Shown: positions 1 to 12,784, counted from the stretch's first letter. The stretch is 64,000 bases of DNA from Heterodera schachtii (GCA_023374025.1 SIJG01000010.1:2083660-2147659), one strand, 5' to 3'. The notes: generated by a model not told the origin, from the sequence alone. Numbers and translations: made by a program.

Positions 1-2211
1 AAATTTTTGAAATTCTATGTTTAATAGATTATATAAAAGGTTTTAAAGCCCAAAAAGAAATTAAAAATGTAAAGTCATTAAAATGCAATTCAGCGATATT
101 TTCGAAAATTTCATAATTTTTTTTTAATTAAATTACTAATAATTTTTAATTTTCCCAAAATTTTTAAAAAAAATTCTCAAGTTTTCAAATTTTTCAAGAA
201 TTTTCTTGAAATGAGGGGACTGGCAAGTTTAAGAAACGCGCATGGTTTTTAGTTTTATGACTGGCAATTTTTAAGAAACGCACTAGCACCCTACGCCCTT
301 GTGGCGAAAAGCAAAGAAAAAATTCAATTTTTTTGCAATCGGAGACGGGAGGATTAATGGAGACGTGGTGATAATTAGAGAAAATACGGTAGATTTGTCA
401 TATCTGTCCTTGGAATTTACTAATCGTCTCTAAAATTTTAAAATTAACCCAGGTATTTTTCGGTTATGCGGCCACACCTCAAAATTTTAAAAAACAGAAA
501 ATAAGCGCCAGTGGTAGCGCGCAACAATTTTTAGGTGGATAAAAGTCGCAATTTGAGCCAAAATGTCAGAAAGGATCATCACCACGCCGTTTTCAGTCTT
601 CGTGCCAAAGGAATTAATTGCACAAATATGAGTCAACATTTTTTTCTTTTTTTAAACGTGGAGTGGTGTGGCCACATAACCGAAAAGTACCCAGACTCAT
701 GGTATTTTTGGGCCTTTCCCCGTCCCCAAAACCCCAAAAATTTTATGCCACTCCCCTAGCCCGGGCAATCTCATCACCGATGTGTCGTTAACACCCCTCC
801 CCATATTTGTCGCTCACATTTACTTTTCCGCCCAACAACCCCGGGACTGAATCGGCCAGCGCGGCACTAACCCCTACCGGCCCATTTCCGCGCCCGCCGC
901 TCCCTCCCCCCCCCCCGCCTCACCGCCCCTCCGCCCGCATTTTTACTCCCACAAAGTACACACACTCAAATGTATCGATTCACTCTCACTCTCACCATTC
1001 ACCACCACACAACAAAAAGCATCTCCTCTACTCTTCCCCAAAAAAAAAGCTTCAACCTCGGCGGAACGTAAAAGCCATGGCTTTCCCAAATTCTAAGGGA
1101 TAAATGTCTTAATTTGTGTCCTTGAAGGGCAAGGACGCGTCCTTGGAAATAACGACCAATTTTTCTGAAAAATATTAAAATGCCTTTTGTATTTCAAAGA
1201 GCAGCAGAGAGCTCATTTCCTTGAAATTCTCTCCTGTTTACAGATGGGGGCTAAGTTGATGTGAAACTGAAAATTTCGGAAAAATTTAATTTAATTTTAT
1301 TTTTTAAAATTTAAAATTTTTATGCCACATTTTTAATCAGAAAAATGGTTCAAAAATATTTGAAAATTACCAAAAATAATTATTCGAATGGCCCACTTTT
1401 TTAATTTTTTTTTTACACTAATTTTACCCAAAATTAAAAAAAAATTAATTTAAATTTAAATTTCTTAGCCGAATTTGTGTATAAACAATGAAAACGGAGG
1501 ATATTACGCTCAATCTTGACTTGCTCAACCAACAAATGTCGCCCATCAGACAAACATTCTACAAGGCTCTCGTGGGTTTTTTAAATTTGATAAATAAAAT
1601 TTAAATAATAATTTACAATTTTTGAAATATATTTTTATATTTTAAATTTATTAAATTATTTTCTAATTTATATTTTTAATCGATCCTGGACAATTAATTA
1701 AAACATAAACCAACAAATTAGCTATTATAAAATAAAGCATGTTTTATGGACGTGTTCGAGAGTCAAAATTTGCTGGACCACGGGAAGCGAGACCCAAAAA
1801 TGAGACTTCGAAATGGGGCCAAGAGCCAAAAATCCGATAAATTTCTTGAAATACTACAAGACTCCCAAAACTAAATTGGTACTTGATATTTTAAAAACCC
1901 AGAAAAAATGATCGGCTTACAATTAGTCGGAAAAAGGGAAATTTCACGAATCGAGAACCGTGACCAAAGAATTCCAGGCCAAAACCCTAAAAAAATCCGA
2001 TTAATTTCTCGAAATAATTTTTAAAAAGAAAGAAAATTTGCTTGGCTTGGCCGAAATCCCCCCCTCAAAAAAAAATCAAGAAAATTTCTCGAGTCGGGAA
2101 CCAAAACCCCTGAGAATCTTGCTCAAAAACCAACCCCTAAATCCCGAAACAAAGAGCCCAATCCGCTTCATTTGTTCATGTCCCCGTTTTGCGCAGCAGG
2201 CTGCTCAGGTG
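1..2211. other. AT-rich stretch without a recognisable gene
   Basis: I see no exon with support here. Short open frames near 535-759 and 807-1103 are low-complexity (proline and histidine runs) and have no splice or family support. The stretch from about 1690 is the left edge of the block that is repeated near 13930, so it belongs to the duplicated locus. Confidence 0.5.
448..690. repeat. short inverted-repeat element (MITE-like)
   Basis: The left arm (448-480) and right arm (about 660-690) are inverted copies of a roughly 30-bp sequence containing CGGTTATG and GGCCACACC. The copies differ at a few bases. No clear target-site duplication was found, so the superfamily is not assigned. Confidence 0.5.
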
Positions 2212-5200
2212 ATGTCCGATGAGCGGGACGAGGTCACGCGGCAACGCCTTCTGTTCACGGCACTGCTGCGCGAGCATTACGACCCGCTGTTCAACGCCAC
2301 AGGCGGTCCTGAAGATCGGGCCGCAAAATGGGAGGAGGTGGGAGAGTGATAATCAATGGAATAACCGTCATTTTGATCAGGGAAAAAAGGCCAATGATCA
2401 AAAACAAATCAATGAAATCAGTGATTGATCATTTGGTTCAAAGTGCCAATGATCAAAAGTGAACAAAATCAATCAATGAAAGATGGATTACTTTCATCTT
2501 AACTGTCGGTAGTCAGATCTCTGATCAAAAAAGTCGGGGTGATCATAGCCAATCAGTGACTGATTGTTTTTCTTAGAAGACATTTGATCAAAACAAAGCA
2601 GTATCAGTACTTGATCATTTTGACTAAATCATTGGTAATTGATCATCTTGGTCATTCATTAACAGGAGGGAAAATTCGCATAATTTGCTTCCCCACAAAC
2701 TAACGAATAAAAATTTAAGACTTTTTTTTAAGATTCCGTATTTTGTCGAAATGCTAAGTCCCGAGATTGAAAATTTGCAGATACGACAGCTGATGATTGA
2801 ACACGGCACGCACACTTTGCTGGACAAAGACTGGAAATACGTGGCGGGATGTTATTGGCAAAACATTCGGAAGGTGTTTATATAAATTCTATGACCAAAT
2901 TTTATTTAAAAACGGAAAACAAATACAGTATAAATAGGTCCTATGGTATCCAAAAGGGATACGGTACAGACTCGACCCCGTAGCCAGGGCACAATTGGGG
3001 CCACTAAAAAATGCTGAAAGTGTGAGTAAATCACCCATTACCCCATCCTGAAAAAAAAACATTTTCTTGCAACGGACCTCTGGTATACGGTTTGGTATGC
3101 GGTACAGCACCATTTTGTAGGAGTCGATTCGGCGCTTGGCCAAACTGCGTGTCGGTGCCGCCAAGCAGCCGCGCCCTGCCCAGATGGAGCTGGACGATGC
3201 GGTCAGCGACATCATCGGTCGTCGTGGCCCTAACACTGTACGACGGACGCATTTCAAATTTAAAATTATATTTTGCGCCAAAATTTTTCGCCAAATTTAA
3301 AAATATTTTCCCGCACAGTTGGAGACGGTGCTGCGCAACTACAGCAAATGGCACGAAGACGAAGATGAACAACAGCAGCACAACCAACATGTACAGCTCC
3401 AACAATTTGATCTCCACCAAGCCGATGATGCCAATGCCAACAATGCGTCGTCGTACCAGCAGCGGCAGGACGGAGCAGGGCACCAGCAACACCAGCATCG
3501 GGAAAAGAATGGCACGGCACCGGCACCAACACGGAGACGTACACGGAGTGGTGGCAGCAGCAGTTTTGCTGTTCTTACAGTTGATGGACTACATGAAAAA
3601 CAACACCATGATGAGGTTGTGGTGCTGTCCTCCTCTAAGTCGGCCAGTCCGAGCAGTCCTCCGTCTACTGCTGCTGCTGGCGCCGGTGTTGGTACGTACG
3701 TTTGGCGATTTTCAAAATGCTTTTTGCCTATTTTTTGAAGTTTGTCCGACGCTATGTGGAAAACTGAAAATTTTGACCCAGTTTTTTTATTCTTGGTCAA
3801 ATTTTGGAAATTTTAATGTAATTTAGGGTCCGAACGTGCCAAGGGCGCCCGCATAGAATTTCTTTGAATTTATAGTCCAATTTCTAACTTACATTGACTA
3901 ATGCATTTTGGACTGAGTTAAAAAAATATAACGGCATTTTGGGGTCCGATGGCGCCGATAGGCGCCGCCGGGAAACATGAAAATTTGAGTTAAATTTTCC
4001 GTGCTGGGTCGTTTCGTAAAAACTGCCAAATTGTCAGTTTTTTGAGAAAACTAACCTCGTCATATCATTTCTTAAACAAAACTAAATTAAATTATCTTGG
4101 TATCATTCGATAACTCTTGGCTTGCTCTATAAGCATGAAAGATTTCAGAATATTTCAATAAGTTTTCAAAAACTTATGTCTATTTTTTAACATTTTTGGT
4201 AAGAATTTTGAAATTTTCTGAAACTTTTCATGCTTATGAGCAAGCCAAGAGCTTATCGTATGATTATTGGCAGTTTTTATGAAATGACCTAACACCAAAT
4301 TTGTTAAGAGATTTTGTCCAAAAAATGACCAAGTTTTGCAATTTAAGCAAATTTTTGTAAGAATATAAAGAATTTTAGGAAAGGCACCACCTAGAAAATT
4401 TTTTGGGATTTTTCCTCGAATTTTTCGCGAATTTTTTTTTGTTGGAAAATTATGTTGAGTTATATCTTTGAGGGCTATCAAACAAAGAACATCTAAAATT
4501 ACTGCAAAAAAAGACTATCTTTTAAAATTTTAAATTTTCTTGTACGGCCTTGGCCAATTCCATTTTCAGTTGGTTGCCATGAGAGCACGGAACTGTTGCT
4601 GGCGTCCAACCAGGCCACGCTTGCCCAACTCGTGCAAAATGCCACTTCCTCCGCAGCGGCGGCCGGTGCCCTCGTCGCCTTCCCTTCTTCATCGCCTTCG
4701 TCCTCCTCACTGTCCGCTTCTTCAACGCCGGCCAAACTGCTGATGTTGGACAAATATCATCATCAGACGCCGCCGCCCCACCACTTGCCAATCTTGGTGA
4801 GTGAGCACTGATTGGCCAACCATGGGACTCTTGGTAGGGCACCAGGGATGTACGGAATCACGGCTTTCGATTTCCGAAATTATTTGGGACCTCGGAATGC
4901 CATCCCTGGTAGGCATTAACCATAATTTGCCAATCTTGATGAGTGAGCACTGATTGGCTAACCATGGGTTGGGTCTTGATTGGTACCAGGCATGCACGGA
5001 ACTCCGACTTTCGACAATTTTTGTGGCCTCGGAATACCATCCCTGGTAGGCACTACCACCATTTGCCAATCTTGGTCGGCCGACGGCCGGCTCATTTTAT
5101 TTACCAGTCTTGATGGGGACTGGTCGGCATTATTTAGGGCTAATCGCCCCCTTCCTTTACCAACTAATCTTTGTAAGGGCTGATCGGTCCCACCCTTCCC

Positions 5201-6469
5201 AGTCTTGGTAACGCTGATCAATCATACAATTTGCTATTCTTGATAAATTCTTGATAGTATTGGTCGGCCTCTCTCTTTACCATGCTTGGCACAGATTATC
5301 TTGCTTAGACCAATTGATCCCCATCCTGTTTTTTGATACTACGAGTTCAAATTTTGTTTCAAATTATTTTCGAGCCCTCAAATTTCAGCATCATCATCAA
5401 CATAATCAGCTGCAGCACAGGCAACAAAGTCCTGCTGGTGCGGTAGTGCCACCATTGTCGCTGCCATTGTTCCCCGCTGCTGCTGCTGCTGCTGCTGCTG
5501 TTGGCGGCAGTGGCCACCGTTTGGCATCGTTTTCGGCACCTTCCGTCTTAGTGGGTGTTGGCATGGCACACAGCAAACAACAACAGCAGCCAAGTACGAC
5601 AACAAGCAGTACAACAACGGCAAATATTGTCCACACTTATGGGGGAAGCGGCGGATCAGCTTCAACTTCATCAACAGCGGCAAACGATGGCGGCGGCAAT
5701 TCGTCGGCACTTCTTGGTGATCACTGATCAGTTGGGGTTTAATCTCCTAACAGGACCGGAAACATGATCAGAAACTACAAAAGCCTTGTCGGTCTCCCTT
5801 ATTTTCTGTAAAACTTGTTGTCCTGTTAGAATTTTAACTCAAATTCTTTTATATTACTGATTAGCAAATAATCCCCGATCAACCTCTTTCGTTGAAATGT
5901 TCGAATTTTGGTTAGGCAACCCTGAGAAAAAATTGTCAAAAACCCCAAGCTAATTTTGGAGTTAATTTTTCGGACAAACACCAATATTACACATAAAATT
6001 AAAATTTTGCACATTGAGGCCTAAAAAGCGAGTTTTTACAACCATATATATATATATACCATGAAAATTTTTATAATTTTTTTTGCCGTATTTAGGCAAA
6101 TTGGTGACGCACACCCATTCACTTCTGTTGAACGGCACTTTTGACGGGATGGCCAACGAATTTGAGCGCCAAATCAAGCAGTTGATCACCGGCTACAAGG
6201 CGTGGATGTTTGATCAGCTGTTCCAGCAGCAGGAGGACAACGAGGACGACGAGGACGGCACTGATCAAACGCTGGTAGCATTTTCGACGGGGGACAACAA
6301 CGGCACTGCCGCCGACGGCACCGGGTTGGCAAGCAGTAGCAGCAACACAACGACGGCACCAGCGGCGGGTGCAATTAGGATAACCAATTTGAGGGCTAAT
6401 AGGCCATCATCATCATCATCATTAGTAGCTGGTGCCAATGCCAAACGTGCCCGGATAATGTTCCAGTGA
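2212..6469 (+). CDS. Myb/SANT-like DNA-binding domain protein, copy A (intact)
   Basis: Seven exons: 2212-2337, 2781-2873, 3121-3237, 3319-3691, 4570-4796, 5389-5716, 6096-6469. They join in frame to 545 aa. Residues 1-112 (exons 1-3) resemble the Myb/SANT-like or zeste-type DNA-binding fold. Seen there are RQRLLFTALLREHY, a later DKDWKYVAGCYWQNIRRK-type segment, and an acidic helix before IIGRRGPN. These match the usual helix, W..v..yW.n.r, and D..v..iIG order of that family. The rest is low-complexity: Gln/His in exon 4, Ser and Ala runs in exons 5-6, an acidic tract and a basic C-terminal NAKRAR in exon 7. Inference: nuclear DNA-binding protein. The start is the first ATG of exon 1; an AG acceptor at about 2196 means an upstream exon is possible. 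Family is inferred from pattern only. Confidence 0.68.
2340..2660. repeat. TGATCA-rich intron 1 segment
   Basis: Intron 1 of copy A holds many copies of TGATCA in variants such as CAATGATCA and CAATCAATGA. The same kind of sequence is kept in copy C (about 14310-14620). It has no open frame and looks like a degenerate short-motif array. Confidence 0.5.
4001..4296. mobile_element. palindromic (foldback) element in intron 4 of copy A
   Basis: Ends are GTGCTGGGTCGTTTCG on the left and the inverted form ending GACCTAACACC on the right. The arms continue inward through AAAAACTGCCAA and a CTTGGCTTGCTC..AAGCATGAAA segment, with a spacer between. In copy C only the last 54 bp of the right arm remain (15181-15234). 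The ends resemble those of the elements at 7589-8692 and 22398-22917. Confidence 0.65.
4783..5290 (+). repeat. intron 5 array of exon-end/donor-like repeats with small hAT-like inserts
   Basis: The 3' end of exon 5 with its donor (TTGCCAATCTTG then gtgagtgagcac) is echoed downstream at about 4925 and 5063, and in shorter forms to about 5290. Two short palindromes beginning CAGGGATG or CAGGCATG and ending CATCCCTG lie inside (4843-4908 and 4987-5045). The first is kept in copy C at 15773-15838. The array looks like local duplication of the exon boundary. Confidence 0.55.
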
Positions 6470-6539
6470 TACAGCAATTGTTTTTGAATTGGACCCTTTT
6501 TAAATATTTAAATACACAAAATAATTGTAACTGAATATT

Positions 6540-7195
6540 GTTTTTTTGAATATGTCGGAAAGAATTAAATTTATTTTGTATAATTGGAGTTTAAGGTTAT
6601 GGCAGAAATAATATTATTATTTTCATACAAGTTTTTCGAAGGTTGACCCAATTTTTCGGAAATCGGAATTCCGATACAAAAAATGTTAAAAACGGAATCA
6701 GTTCCATCTATATTTTACATTATTGGTTTCACCAGTTTATAAGGGCAAAAGGCCCAAAAAATGCTAATAATATAATAACAAACAAAGCAAAAAAAGATTA
6801 AATGAAAAATAATTTGTTTAAATAAAATTTTTGCTTAATAAAATTAAACTTCAAAAAATAACCAAGGCCATTTCGGCGCCGACTTTTCGGCGCCAAGTTA
6901 AAAATAAAAATCTCCAGGAATTTTCATTTTTTTACATTATTAATTTTCAATAAATGATCAAGTTAATTTAATGAATTAGTCCTACATATGGCATACATAT
7001 TTGCATATTTTCTGATAATCGGATAAAAACGAATTTCGGAACACCCAAAAAAAGGTTCGCCTCAATTTTAAGTCTAATTGTCGAAATTGAATCGTAACAT
7101 TTACATTTTTCAACATTCTTTTTGGATTTTTAGTGTCAGCAAATGATATCCAATCGAGAAAGGCATTCCCGATCTACCGTATTCCCGAAAAGACG
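6540..7195. repeat. block shared with 17966-19377
   Basis: Sequence from the AATATGTCGGAAAGAATTAA segment through GATATCCAATCGAGAAAGGC is nearly the same as two pieces near 17966-18000 and 18746-19377. It contains no exon. It joins copy A to the exon 6 remnant of copy B, so it marks a duplication boundary. Confidence 0.65.
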
Positions 7196-7588
7196 TTTCG
7201 GCACCCTCTGTTTTAGTGGGTGTTGCCACGGCACACAGCAAACAACAACAGCAGCCGAGTACGGAAACAAGCAGTACAACAACAACAAATATTGCCCCCA
7301 CTTCTGGAGGAAGCGGCGGATCAGCTTCAACTTCATCAACAGCGGCAAACGATGGCGGCGGCAATTCGTCGGCACTTCTTGGTGATCACTGATCTGATGG
7401 GTTAATCTCCTAACATGACCGGAAACGTGATCAGAAACCACAAAAGCCTTTTCGGCCTCCCTTATTTTCTGTAAAATGTGTTCTCCTGCTGATCCATTGA
7501 ATTTTAACTCAAATCCTTTTATAGTACTGATTAGCAAATAATACCCGATCAACTTCTTTCATTGAAATGTTCGAATTTTGGTTAGACA

Positions 7589-8692
7589 CGTGGTGAGTCG
7601 TTCCACAAAAAAGCTCAGTGATTGATAAAATAAAATAATAAATTTAAAATATTAATTTTGAACTGTAAATGTAATTTTAATTTAATTTCTATTCCATGTG
7701 TTATAAAAAAGAGTTTTATAATTTTTATTACATAACTAAAAAAGGAAAAATTCACAAATTATTAGAATTTTTATTCTTCCCCCTTTTTGGAATATAAGCA
7801 TCAGAGTGCCTAAAAATTTGGTGCGTTTCAGATCACTCTCTGAAAAAATGAATTTATTTTGCAAAAAAACAAATAAAAATTTCTAAAAATTTGATCGTCC
7901 TTAATGTAATTGATCGGGGGCTCACCAAATTATGCAGGGATACGTAGTGGAACCCGGCAAATGCTTACAAATTTACCTAGATTTTTTAAACCCAGTGAAA
8001 ATTTTTTGCAGACACCCACCATTTTTGCACTTAAAAAATTTCTAAAAATTTGATAAAATAATTTGTAATTGATTGTGGGGTCACCAAATTTTGCAGGGAT
8101 ACGTAGTGGAACCCGAATTCTTCTAAATTATAATTGTATTAAACATATAAAAAATTCATCGTATTAATTTTACATTTTCATAGTAGCCCAAAATTATACG
8201 TATTGATGGCGGAACCCGTCAGTTGGGCGCCGCCACGTTTGGGCGCCAGCACCTTTTCAACTATAATTTTTTTCTTTGTTAACCAAATTCAACATTGTTG
8301 GTATCATTCAAAAGCCCTAAGTTTCCTCTATTAGTATGCAAAATTTTGAAAAAAATTCATTAAGGTTCAAAAAAAATATGGCCAGAATTCAAAAAACCAG
8401 ATTTTCCAACCTTTTTGGTCATAAATTTGTTCCAAATTGAAGAAATTTTTTGTGATTTTGCTGGTTAATAGTGCATATAAAGAGCTTTCGAATGATACCA
8501 ACAATGTTGGATTTAGTTGACAAAGAAAAAAGTTATAGTCCAAAAACATGCTGGCGCCCAACTGACGTAGACCGATTGATGGTTATTGATTTCATACGTG
8601 GATTTTGTTAATCCAATAATTAAATTTATTATTTTAAATTTATTATTTTATTTTATCAATCACTGAGCTTTTTTGTGGAACGACCTAGCACC
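7589..8692. mobile_element. foldback DNA element with 9-bp target-site duplication
   Basis: The 9-bp GGTTAGACA occurs at 7580-7588 and again at 8693-8701. The arms share GTCGTTCCACAAAAAAGCTC and run inward about 95 bp. Copies A (near 5910) and C (near 16755) have the uninterrupted site GGTTAGGCAACC, so this is an insertion and they are the empty sites. A 9-bp duplication fits Mutator-like elements. A second inverted repeat (8218-8566, ends GTCAGTTGGGCGCC) is nested inside. No transposase is present. Confidence 0.8.
8218..8566. mobile_element. nested palindromic element
   Basis: Ends are GTCAGTTGGGCGCC and its inverse. Inner arms carry GGTATCATTC and its inverse about 175 bp away, the motif seen in several other palindromes in this window. 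It lies wholly inside the 7589-8692 element. No target-site duplication was recognised. Confidence 0.55.
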
Positions 8693-8786
8693 GGTTAGAC
8701 AACCTTTGAAAATTGGACAAATAATCCATGATATTTTGAGGTTAAATTTTCGGACAAACACCAATATAATTTGGACCTCTAATGAA

Positions 8787-9147
8787 CAGGGCTGCCAAAA
8801 GTATGCAAATGCATTTTATATTTTGCCATTTTTTGTGCATATTTTCCGGTTTTTTGCATATTTTGCCATTTTTCATCAAATATTTTCCGTTTTGAATATC
8901 CCTCAAGAAAATTTTGGCAGACAATAGGATGAAGAAATTATTGATTTTCAATTGCAAAAAAAAAACGATAAAATTTATGAGGAAAAATTTTTTTATTGAA
9001 TTTTGAACCCCTAATTTTCAAGTTTTTTTGTGCATATTTGGTGCATATTTTGCGCTTTTTGTGCATATTTGGTGCATATTTCACTACTTTATTTGCATAT
9101 TTATGCGCATATTTTGCCTACTTTTCGTGCATATTTTGGCAGCCCTG
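8787..9147. mobile_element. hAT-type MITE with perfect 8-bp TSD
   Basis: Terminal inverted repeats are CAGGGCTGCCAAAA and TTTTGGCAGCCCTG. The 8-bp CTAATGAA flanks both ends (8779-8786 and 9148-9155). Length is 361 bp. The interior repeats GTGCATATTT many times and has no coding capacity. An 8-bp duplication with CAG-type ends is the hAT signature. Confidence 0.85.
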
Positions 9148-9837
9148 CTAATGAACATATCCCTATATCCTTATCGGTACTATTAAAATTTGTATTTATT
9201 TAATTTTTTTTGCCGTATTTAGGCAAATTGGTGACGCACACCCATTCACTTCTGTTGAACGGCACTTTTGACGGGATGGCCAACGAATTTGAGCGCCAAA
9301 TCAAGCAGTTGATCACCGGCTACAAGGCGTGGATGTTTGATCAGCTGTTCCAGCAGCAGGATTATAACGAGGAGGACGAGGGCGGCACTGATCAAACGGT
9401 GGTGGCATTTTCGACGGGGAACAACAATGGCACTGCCACCGACGGCACCGGGATGGCGAGCAGTAGCAGCAACATAACGACGGCACTAGCGGCGGGTGCA
9501 ATTAGGACAACTAATTTGAGGGCTAATAGGCCATCGTCATCATTAGCAGCTGGTGCCAATGCCAAACGGGCCCGAATGATGTTCCAGTGATTATTTTGAA
9601 TTGGAGCCTATTTAATATGTATTGAATAATTGTTTTAAAATACATATGTTTTGATTTACCATAAAAAAGTGCAAATTAAAATACCAATTCGAGTTATTAA
9701 ACTGAGTGTTGGACTTTGTTGAACTCAAAAATGATTGAGTTTTACAGTAAAACCCATTCACAAAACCTACGAAATTTATTTGAATAATATTTAAATTTCA
9801 AAATAATAAAAAAAAATATAAGTTTCATGGATCAAAC

Positions 9838-10366
9838 CAGGGATGGGCTTTCGCGTTTCGCTTTCACATATTTCGCTTTTTTTGCACTTTCGCGTTTCGC
9901 ATTTTGGCGCGAAACGTGACTTTACACCCCTAAGAATTGGATTAAATTCCCCTAAAATTTTGAAGCTAATTTTCAGTGAAAACTTGTTTATAAATGATCA
10001 AAACTTCCAATTTTTTCACCGGCGGCGCCTATCGGCACCGCCGCGTCCCAAAACTCTTATTTTTCCTTAGAAAAATGTTACAAAAATCGCAAAATGATCA
10101 TTTTAGTGAAAATCTGTCAGCAAATTTACTCAAATTTTCAAAAATTTCCCAAAAAGTTTTTTGGAAAATGTGCCTCAAAAATGTTTTTTAAAATTTGGAG
10201 TAAAATTTTCAAAAATGAATTTTGCTTTATGATTTTGACTATTAAAAAAGTTGTAGAAAAAATTTGCGTTTCGCAATTTCGCGTTTTTTGGGAATTTCGC
10301 GTTTCGCATTTTTTACTTTCGCAACTTTCGCGTTCGCATTTTATTTTCCGATTTGGCCCATCCCTG
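9838..10366. mobile_element. hAT-type MITE with perfect 8-bp TSD
   Basis: Ends are CAGGGATGGGC and GCCCATCCCTG. The duplication GATCAAAC lies at 9830-9837 and 10367-10374. Length is 529 bp, with TTCGCGTTTCGC-rich subterminal repeats at both ends. The same insertion, with the same left flank, is present downstream of copy C (17559 onward), so it predates the B/C duplication. Confidence 0.87.
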
Positions 10367-10730
10367 GATCAAACCGACACTTACATAGTAAAATAATTAA
10401 TTTTACATATAACAATGTAAAACATTAAAATCTTCCCTGTGTCAAACGATAATTCACTCACAAACAAAAATTGGCATTTTGTACGTGAGAAAGTGCTAAA
10501 ATATTTATGCATTTAAATGCAAAATGGATTAATTATTTCACATTTAACAATGTATCATTCCAAATCATTTCAATCCAATGGGAACTCTAATCGGTCAAGT
10601 CCGTTGATAATCCCGGAACTATTAGTTTGACTTTTACACTTTTTCCTCTCTATTTTAATTAACTATTTCGAGATTTTTTGGCACTAAAAGTTGTGGCCAA
10701 TTCAATTACATAAGTTCAACTGCACTCAAC

Positions 10731-11462
10731 GATTAATGATAATTAGTTTATTATTAATAAGTCAGATTGACATGGCATCGAATTAATTCGTGTGCCTAAT
10801 AAAAAAAATATGTGCCGAACTAACTCACGCAACAACAGTTCAAATTAATGTGGTAAAGGACTAAGGGTGTTACTAATAAAGAGACGTTGGATCAAAGGCA
10901 AAGGGAGGGGGGGGGAAAGGGAAGGGTCGAATAGAAATCGATAATTGCCATCGGAGAAATACAAAAAATGAATATTTGTTGCCAGAGACAAAGAGAAACC
11001 GAATGCTTTAGCATATGCATTTGCGTGTATGGCATGCGACATACATAAATATGAATATGTTCAAAAAGTCACTCACTGAACTAACCGGTGAGAGATGACC
11101 AATTTATCGCAATTGCAGCTCTGTCTATCTATGTATGAGCATACAATTAGACACAATTGCATATGCTAAAGCATTCGCTTTCTCTTTGTCTCTGGCAACA
11201 GTTAGGTATTCATTTTTTGTATTTCTCCGATGGCAATTATCGATCTTTTATTCGACCCGACCCCTCCCCTTCCCCCCCCCCCCCCTCACTTTGCCTTTGA
11301 TCCAACGTCTCTTTGTAACACCCTTGGTCATTTACACATTAATTGCTGAGCTGCTGTTGCATGAAAGTTAGTTCGGCACATATTTTTTAGATTTTAGGCA
11401 CACAAATTAATTCGATGCATGTCAGTATTACTTATTAATAAGAAACTAATTATCATTAATTA
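10731..11462. repeat. large palindrome, arms about 320-330 bp
   Basis: The left arm (10731-11047) and right arm (11130-11462) are imperfect inverted copies. Shared landmarks are AACGTCTCTTT, GACCCTTCCC-type runs, CGATGGCAATTATCGAT and TTAGCATATGCA. The 82-bp centre is unique. No open frame is shared. It is probably a foldback or MITE element, but no target-site duplication was identified. Confidence 0.7.
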
Positions 11463-11581
11463 GCTTTTCAAGGTTTAAGCTTTTCATCTCGAATTTCTGT
11501 CGTTTTCCTTGGCCAACACAAAAACCTGTTCTTAATTTATCCTCAGTCGAACACTACACTTTGTCTTTTATTGACCATCAA

Positions 11582-12472
11582 ATGAATCCAAGAGCGGTAG
11601 GAAACGCGAAAAACTATTAAAATTAATTAAAATGATATTTAAAATTACAAATGCTAATAGAAGCTTTGAATTTTTTCTCAAAATTTTATGTTAAGAAACT
11701 GGAAAGCTCGGTTAAACGGCTCGTTAATTTCGCTGAGTCTCTTACTCCACAGATGCGAAAAATCATTAGAGAAAGTGAATTTCTGTTCTCCAATTTATTT
11801 TCTCTCAGCGATTTAAACTTTAAGATTTGGCCGCAATTTTAAACCGTCCAATGGACAATTCGAACGAATTGTCGGCAGAACAATTTCACAATCATTTGAA
11901 CGACATTTTGAATTCATTTGGCCTCAATGATCTGTCGACTTTGAATCGTTGCACTCGATGTAAGCTTGAGTGGTGGGTGGGGGGGGGGGCGGACTGTGTG
12001 AGAGATTAGCAATGAATGGCACCTCTCATCGCCCTAACCAACCCCTAAATTTTATGTTAAAAAATCGGCTTAAAGTCGCAAAATTTGATCATTTTTATGA
12101 CCAAATATTTTATCAAATTGCACTCCGATTTTCAAAAATTTCTCGGTCACCAAAAACCCTTGGCCAAATTTTGCATATTTCTTTCATGGTCTGTCCTGCC
12201 TATGTCACACTCATTTTGCCCAATTTATTTTATTTAATTCATTTGGTGTATATTTTTTAGTTGTGGATCTTGAATACGAGACTTTTTACGCTCAAATTGG
12301 ACTTCTGGAAGAGCTCCAAAATTATTTGCCGAATCTGTCTGCCCAATCGGTGGCCATTGTCCCTCAGCTGCATGCTTCTGTGCCGACTTTTGGCCTTTCT
12401 GATCAGCCGAGCCAATTGCAACCAATCGCCTATCAGCAGGGGGATTCGACTTCCGCCGTAAGGACTTTCTGA
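11582..12472 (+). CDS. small protein of unknown family, paralogue 1
   Basis: Proposed exons: 11582-11596, 11696-11774, 11825-11959, 12261-12472, joining in frame to 146 aa. I do not recognise the family. The last two exons align with those of the neighbouring gene at 12785-13530: same intron phases, QF..........L near the exon end, then a shared EYE-FYA-GL motif, and both end in TF followed by TGATCAGT. The 5-codon first exon is the weakest part and the true start could lie elsewhere. The middle looks helical and charged (VKRLVNFAESL). No signal peptide or membrane segment is evident. Confidence 0.5.
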
Positions 12473-12784
12473 TCAGTTGCTGACTGATCAGTCAGATTTA
12501 TTATCACTGTTTTTTGAAAATGTGGTGTAAAAATTTTGTTTTCGTCCCTTTAATTGGGCTCATAAAGTGACAATCTCTTAAATAGGTAATACATTTAATG
12601 AATTGTAAAAACTTATAATAAATGCAATCGTTTTGATACAAATTTAAACCCTGTGGGGTTTCGTTCGGGCACAAAAGTGGGCGTCCCTTTTCTCCTCCTC
12701 GTGTCCAGCACCCAAAAACGTGACATTTTTCACCAAAATTCCTCCCAAAATTGCAATTGGTGTACCATAAAATCCAATTTGAAA

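Larger units (their letters stand above)
7196..9590 (+). pseudogene. copy B: exon 6-7 remnant of the Myb/SANT-like gene
   Basis: Only the 3' part of exon 6 (about 7196-7381) and exon 7 (9223-9590) remain. The exon 6 donor and exon 7 acceptor are intact, and the intron between is enlarged by two transposons (7589-8692 and 8787-9147). Exon 7 encodes the same protein as copy C exon 7 with one apparent residue difference, while both differ at many sites from copy A. The DNA-binding part is absent, so this is scored as a gene fragment. Confidence 0.75.

Noticed and set aside
807..1103. 98-codon Pro/His-rich frame
   Set aside because: Low complexity, no splice or promoter context, no family resemblance.
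3031..3826. Minus-strand and alternative-frame open reading frames over the SANT-like gene
   Set aside because: They shadow exons 3 and 4 of copy A; the CAG/GAC repeats keep several frames open.
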